Of a DNA stretch of 16,758 nt, positions 15,588-16,758 are shown piece by piece (position 1 is the stretch's first letter; the number at the start of each line of letters is the position of its first letter). Below the pieces are notes generated by a model. That model ran no database searches, was not told where the DNA came from, and saw only the letters and a list, made by a program, of their open reading frames with translations. Position numbers and translations under genes: made by a program. This DNA is from Chloroflexota bacterium (GTDB lineage: Bacteria > Chloroflexota > Anaerolineae > Aggregatilineales > Phototrophicaceae), in NCBI GenBank assembly GCA_026706395.1, contig JAPOYU010000142.1, positions 1-16,758 of the forward strand. Reading direction: 5' to 3'.

Positions 15588-16529
15588 CTATTTCTTCTCC
15601 GTCCAGACCCAGAATCGCCGTGACCAAAACAGGACAATCGTTATGACGATGATGATGGCGAAGAGGATCCAGATCAAGGCGACGCCGTAGCCAAAGCGCT
15701 GGCGCTGGAAGATCTGCTGGAAGGCGTAAATCATATAGAGGAAGACATCTTTCTGGGGGGCGGTCGATAAACCGGCGCCGCCGCTGGGCGAGAGCAGTAG
15801 CGGCAAGGCGAACATCTGCATGGCGAAGACGATCGACTGCACCAGCTGAAAGAAGATGATCGGCGTCATCATCGGGATGATGATGTAGCGCAAGCTGCTC
15901 AAGCGGCCGGCGCCATCAATCGCGGCGGCGTCTTCAAGTTCCGGCGAGATATCCTGCAAGCCAGCCAGGAATATGACGATGCCGTTGCCCAAGCCCATCC
16001 AGACCGAGATCATCGTCAGCGAGATCAGCGCTTCTTCCGTGAGGAAGTGGATGACCGTGCCCGAGCGGATAGTGTTGACCACCTGATTGATCAGTCCGTA
16101 GTTGTCGTTGAGCAGAGTGCGCCAAGTCCAGGCGACTGCCACCACCGGAATGACGCTGGGCAGATACCACATCGTGCGGAAGAATCCGCGAAAGCGCGTC
16201 ACCTTGCTCATGATGAAGGCAAGCGCGAAAGAGAGAACCAGCCAGGTCGGCGTGTTCAGCGCCGTCCAGATAAAGACTAGTTTCAGCGACTCAACCGCTT
16301 GTCGATCGCGCGGAAAGCGCTCGTACCAAGCCGTGCCCACCCACTTGATATTGTTGACGTTCAAGCCATCGTAGTTGGTGAAAGACAGCCAGACACCGAC
16401 CGCCACCGGCGTCAGCGTCAGCAAGATGAAGCCGATCAGCCAAGGCGATATGAAGGCGTAGAAGTTGAGCGCCCGCCGCGTCTTGCGTGTGAAGCGCCAG
16501 CGCGGCTGAACCGCGGATAATGATGCCAT
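15588..16529 (-). CDS. ABC sugar transporter permease, MalF/LacF-like
   Basis: First gene of the - strand operon, 313 residues from ATG 16529; no good ribosome site is visible before it. The start is basic (RWRFTRKTRR), followed by a helix at about 22-45 (FYAFISPWLIGFILLTLTPV) and LSFTNYDG, as in MalF/LacF-type permeases. FRTMWYLPSVIPVVAVAWTW is a strong family segment. The EAA loop is at about 196-221 (ELEDAAAIDGAGRLSSLRYIIIP). The last helix ends in FWSRRFWVWTEKK. It should form a heterodimer with the MalG-like protein encoded just downstream. Sugar importer operons usually begin with a binding-protein gene. Here the space upstream carries only regulatory-looking DNA and a probable insertion-sequence end, so the binding protein must lie elsewhere or has been lost. 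Confidence 0.93.
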   Translation of the reverse strand: MASLSAVQPRWRFTRKTRRALNFYAFISPWLIGFILLTLTPVAVGVWLSFTNYDGLNVNNIKWVGTAWYERFPRDRQAVESLKLVFIWTALNTPTWLVLSFALAFIMSKVTRFRGFFRTMWYLPSVIPVVAVAWTWRTLLNDNYGLINQVVNTIRSGTVIHFLTEEALISLTMISVWMGLGNGIVIFLAGLQDISPELEDAAAIDGAGRLSSLRYIIIPMMTPIIFFQLVQSIVFAMQMFALPLLLSPSGGAGLSTAPQKDVFLYMIYAFQQIFQRQRFGYGVALIWILFAIIIVITIVLFWSRRFWVWTEKK

Positions 16530-16564
16530 GAAGAGACATTCTAACTGAACAGTGCGTACGGGGG

Positions 16565-16610
16565 CGACCCAACTGGGTCGGGTAGTGTACCCTTTTCGGT
16601 TGAAATTAGG
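16565..16610 (-). promoter_or_regulatory. Candidate promoter and palindromic operator for the MalF-like operon
   Basis: A perfect inverted repeat CGACCCA-AC-TGGGTCG lies at 16565-16580. Reading on the - strand, a possible -10 (TACACT, 16589-16584) lies four bases before it, with a weak TTTACC-like -35 about 19 bases further up. The palindrome would cover the transcription start, a usual place for a repressor of the LacI or TetR kind. Both the promoter and the operator are inferred from pattern only; the -35 is poor. Confidence 0.3.
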
Positions 16611-16691
16611 TAAATTGCATCCACCTAGCAGTCTGTAAGGCTTGTTCGGTAGTGTGTCAAAGTGCGGTTGTTTGAGTAGTTTATGTCTCCA

Positions 16692-16758
16692 TGTAGTGGT
16701 CCTGAAAAACTGGACACCTAGTAAAGAGAGTATACTAGATGCTCAGTGACGGAAGGAT
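16692..16758 (+). mobile_element. Probable left terminus of an insertion sequence (IS3-like), running off the window
   Basis: Bases 16692-16718 begin TGTAGTGGTCCTGAAAA and end CTGGACACC, a form I associate with terminal inverted repeats of IS3-type elements. An AT-richer stretch with GAGAGTATACTAG follows, then ATG 16739 (MLSDGR...) and GGAAGGA at 16751-16757, which would be a ribosome site for a transposase starting just outside the window. Only one end can be seen, so the target duplication and transposase cannot be checked. The assignment rests on memory of IS ends, not on a match. Confidence 0.4.

Noticed and set aside
1..16758. CRISPR arrays, tRNA or rRNA genes
   Set aside because: No regularly spaced repeats, and no cloverleaf or rRNA-like stretches were noticed. 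The long gene-free gaps are only those described.

Overview
The window looks like part of a chromosome from a moderately GC-rich, free-living bacterium that invests heavily in ABC uptake. A Chloroflexota (Anaerolineae-like) origin is my best guess. It rests only on general impression: many binding-protein transporters, a divergent extra GroEL-like protein, and use of TTG/GTG starts. No marker gene here proves it.

Positions 1-10505 are read entirely on the + strand as one tightly packed run. It begins with the tail of a family-5 (peptide/nickel type) solute-binding protein, followed by two Dpp/Opp-type permeases in the order C then B. Next come a CehA/McbA-like PHP metallohydrolase, a NIF3-like protein, a possible 21-codon leader peptide coupled to a family-1 (sugar type) binding protein, MalF- and MalG-like permeases, and a metal-dependent amidohydrolase. 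The natural reading is uptake plus intracellular hydrolysis of an unidentified organic compound. No ATPase gene is present, so ATP-binding subunits must come from elsewhere. Strong stem-loops sit at both junctions between a binding-protein gene and its permease genes.

Positions 10585-16529 are read on the - strand, converging on the first block. In transcription order they are a MalF-like permease, a MalG-like permease, a GroEL-like protein whose position equivalent to catalytic Asp398 is Arg, a seven-repeat Asp-box beta-propeller coupled to it by TGATG, a degraded stretch, an alpha/beta hydrolase with the full residue set of fluoroacetate dehalogenases, and a short gene that is readable only across a one-base frameshift (10585-10904).

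Positions 16530-16758 are AT-richer. They hold a candidate promoter with a perfect 7-bp palindrome for the - strand operon and, at the right edge, what looks like the terminus of an insertion sequence reading out of the window. The binding-protein gene expected before the MalF-like gene is absent from the window.

The most unusual element is the pairing of a probably ATPase-impaired chaperonin paralogue with a cytoplasmic Asp-box propeller inside a sugar-permease operon.
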